Assembly (NCBI GenBank): GCA_947296835.1
Contig: CAMYQS010000120.1
Coordinates: 1-5,136, forward strand
Reading direction: 5' to 3'
Source: an uncultured Atopostipes sp.
Lineage (GTDB): Bacteria; Bacillota; Bacilli; Lactobacillales; Carnobacteriaceae_A
DNA length: 5,136 nucleotides
A program made the position numbers and the translations under genes. Within the stretch, counting starts at the first letter, position 1. Every line of letters starts with the position of its first letter. Of this stretch, positions 5,127 through 5,136 are shown in pieces. Below the pieces are notes generated by a model. The model searched no databases and was not told the DNA's origin. It saw only the letters and a program-made list of their open reading frames with translations.

Positions 5127-5136
5127 GATGAATTTC

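Overview
The window looks like an AT-rich, low-GC Gram-positive (Bacillota) chromosome segment, most likely from a Lactobacillales/Carnobacteriaceae-type bacterium. This rests on AGGAG/AGGAGG ribosome sites, sigma-A-like promoters, T-tailed hairpin terminators, and the mix of families present (VTC domain, DUF4956, CotH kinase, YflT-type general stress protein, DUF554). The genus is inferred, not shown. No RNA genes, CRISPR arrays, insertion sequences or attachment sites were seen.

Layout. Bases 2-67 are the end of a + strand gene that encodes a tail of acidic DDTDY/DDSDY pentads, followed by a strong terminator (105-134). A three-gene + strand operon follows: a VTC-domain (polyphosphate-polymerase-like) protein (ATG at 248, but possibly starting at an ATA codon at 230), a DUF4956 membrane protein (944-1621) and a membrane-anchored CotH-family kinase (1626-3029). 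It is closed by a hairpin terminator at 3033-3060. The intergenic space 3061-3350 has no gene but holds three copies of a 42-bp tandem repeat. Each copy is laid out as a sigma-A promoter (TTTACA, 17-bp spacer, TATAGT in two copies) with a TGACRTCA palindrome in the spacer. A hairpin then abuts the ribosome site of the next gene, a YflT-like stress protein with a long acidic tail (3351-3941). A probably bidirectional terminator (3961-3991) separates it from the convergent DUF554 membrane protein gene on the minus strand (4759-4076). A divergent intergenic region leads to a small single-pass membrane ORF (4950-5126) at the right edge.

How the genes may work together. The VTC, DUF4956 and CotH genes are tightly spaced and share one promoter and one terminator, so they are probably one functional unit. 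The VTC protein has the charged beta-strand motifs of the triphosphate-tunnel fold and should be cytosolic. DUF4956 supplies a multi-pass membrane protein. CotH is predicted to face outside the membrane, where ATP is scarce. One speculative reading is that a phosphate-rich product made inside is passed through or used at the membrane for extracellular phosphorylation.

The most unusual DNA element is the 42-bp repeat array upstream of the stress gene. It looks like a stacked set of operator-containing promoters on one helical face, for a regulator I cannot name.
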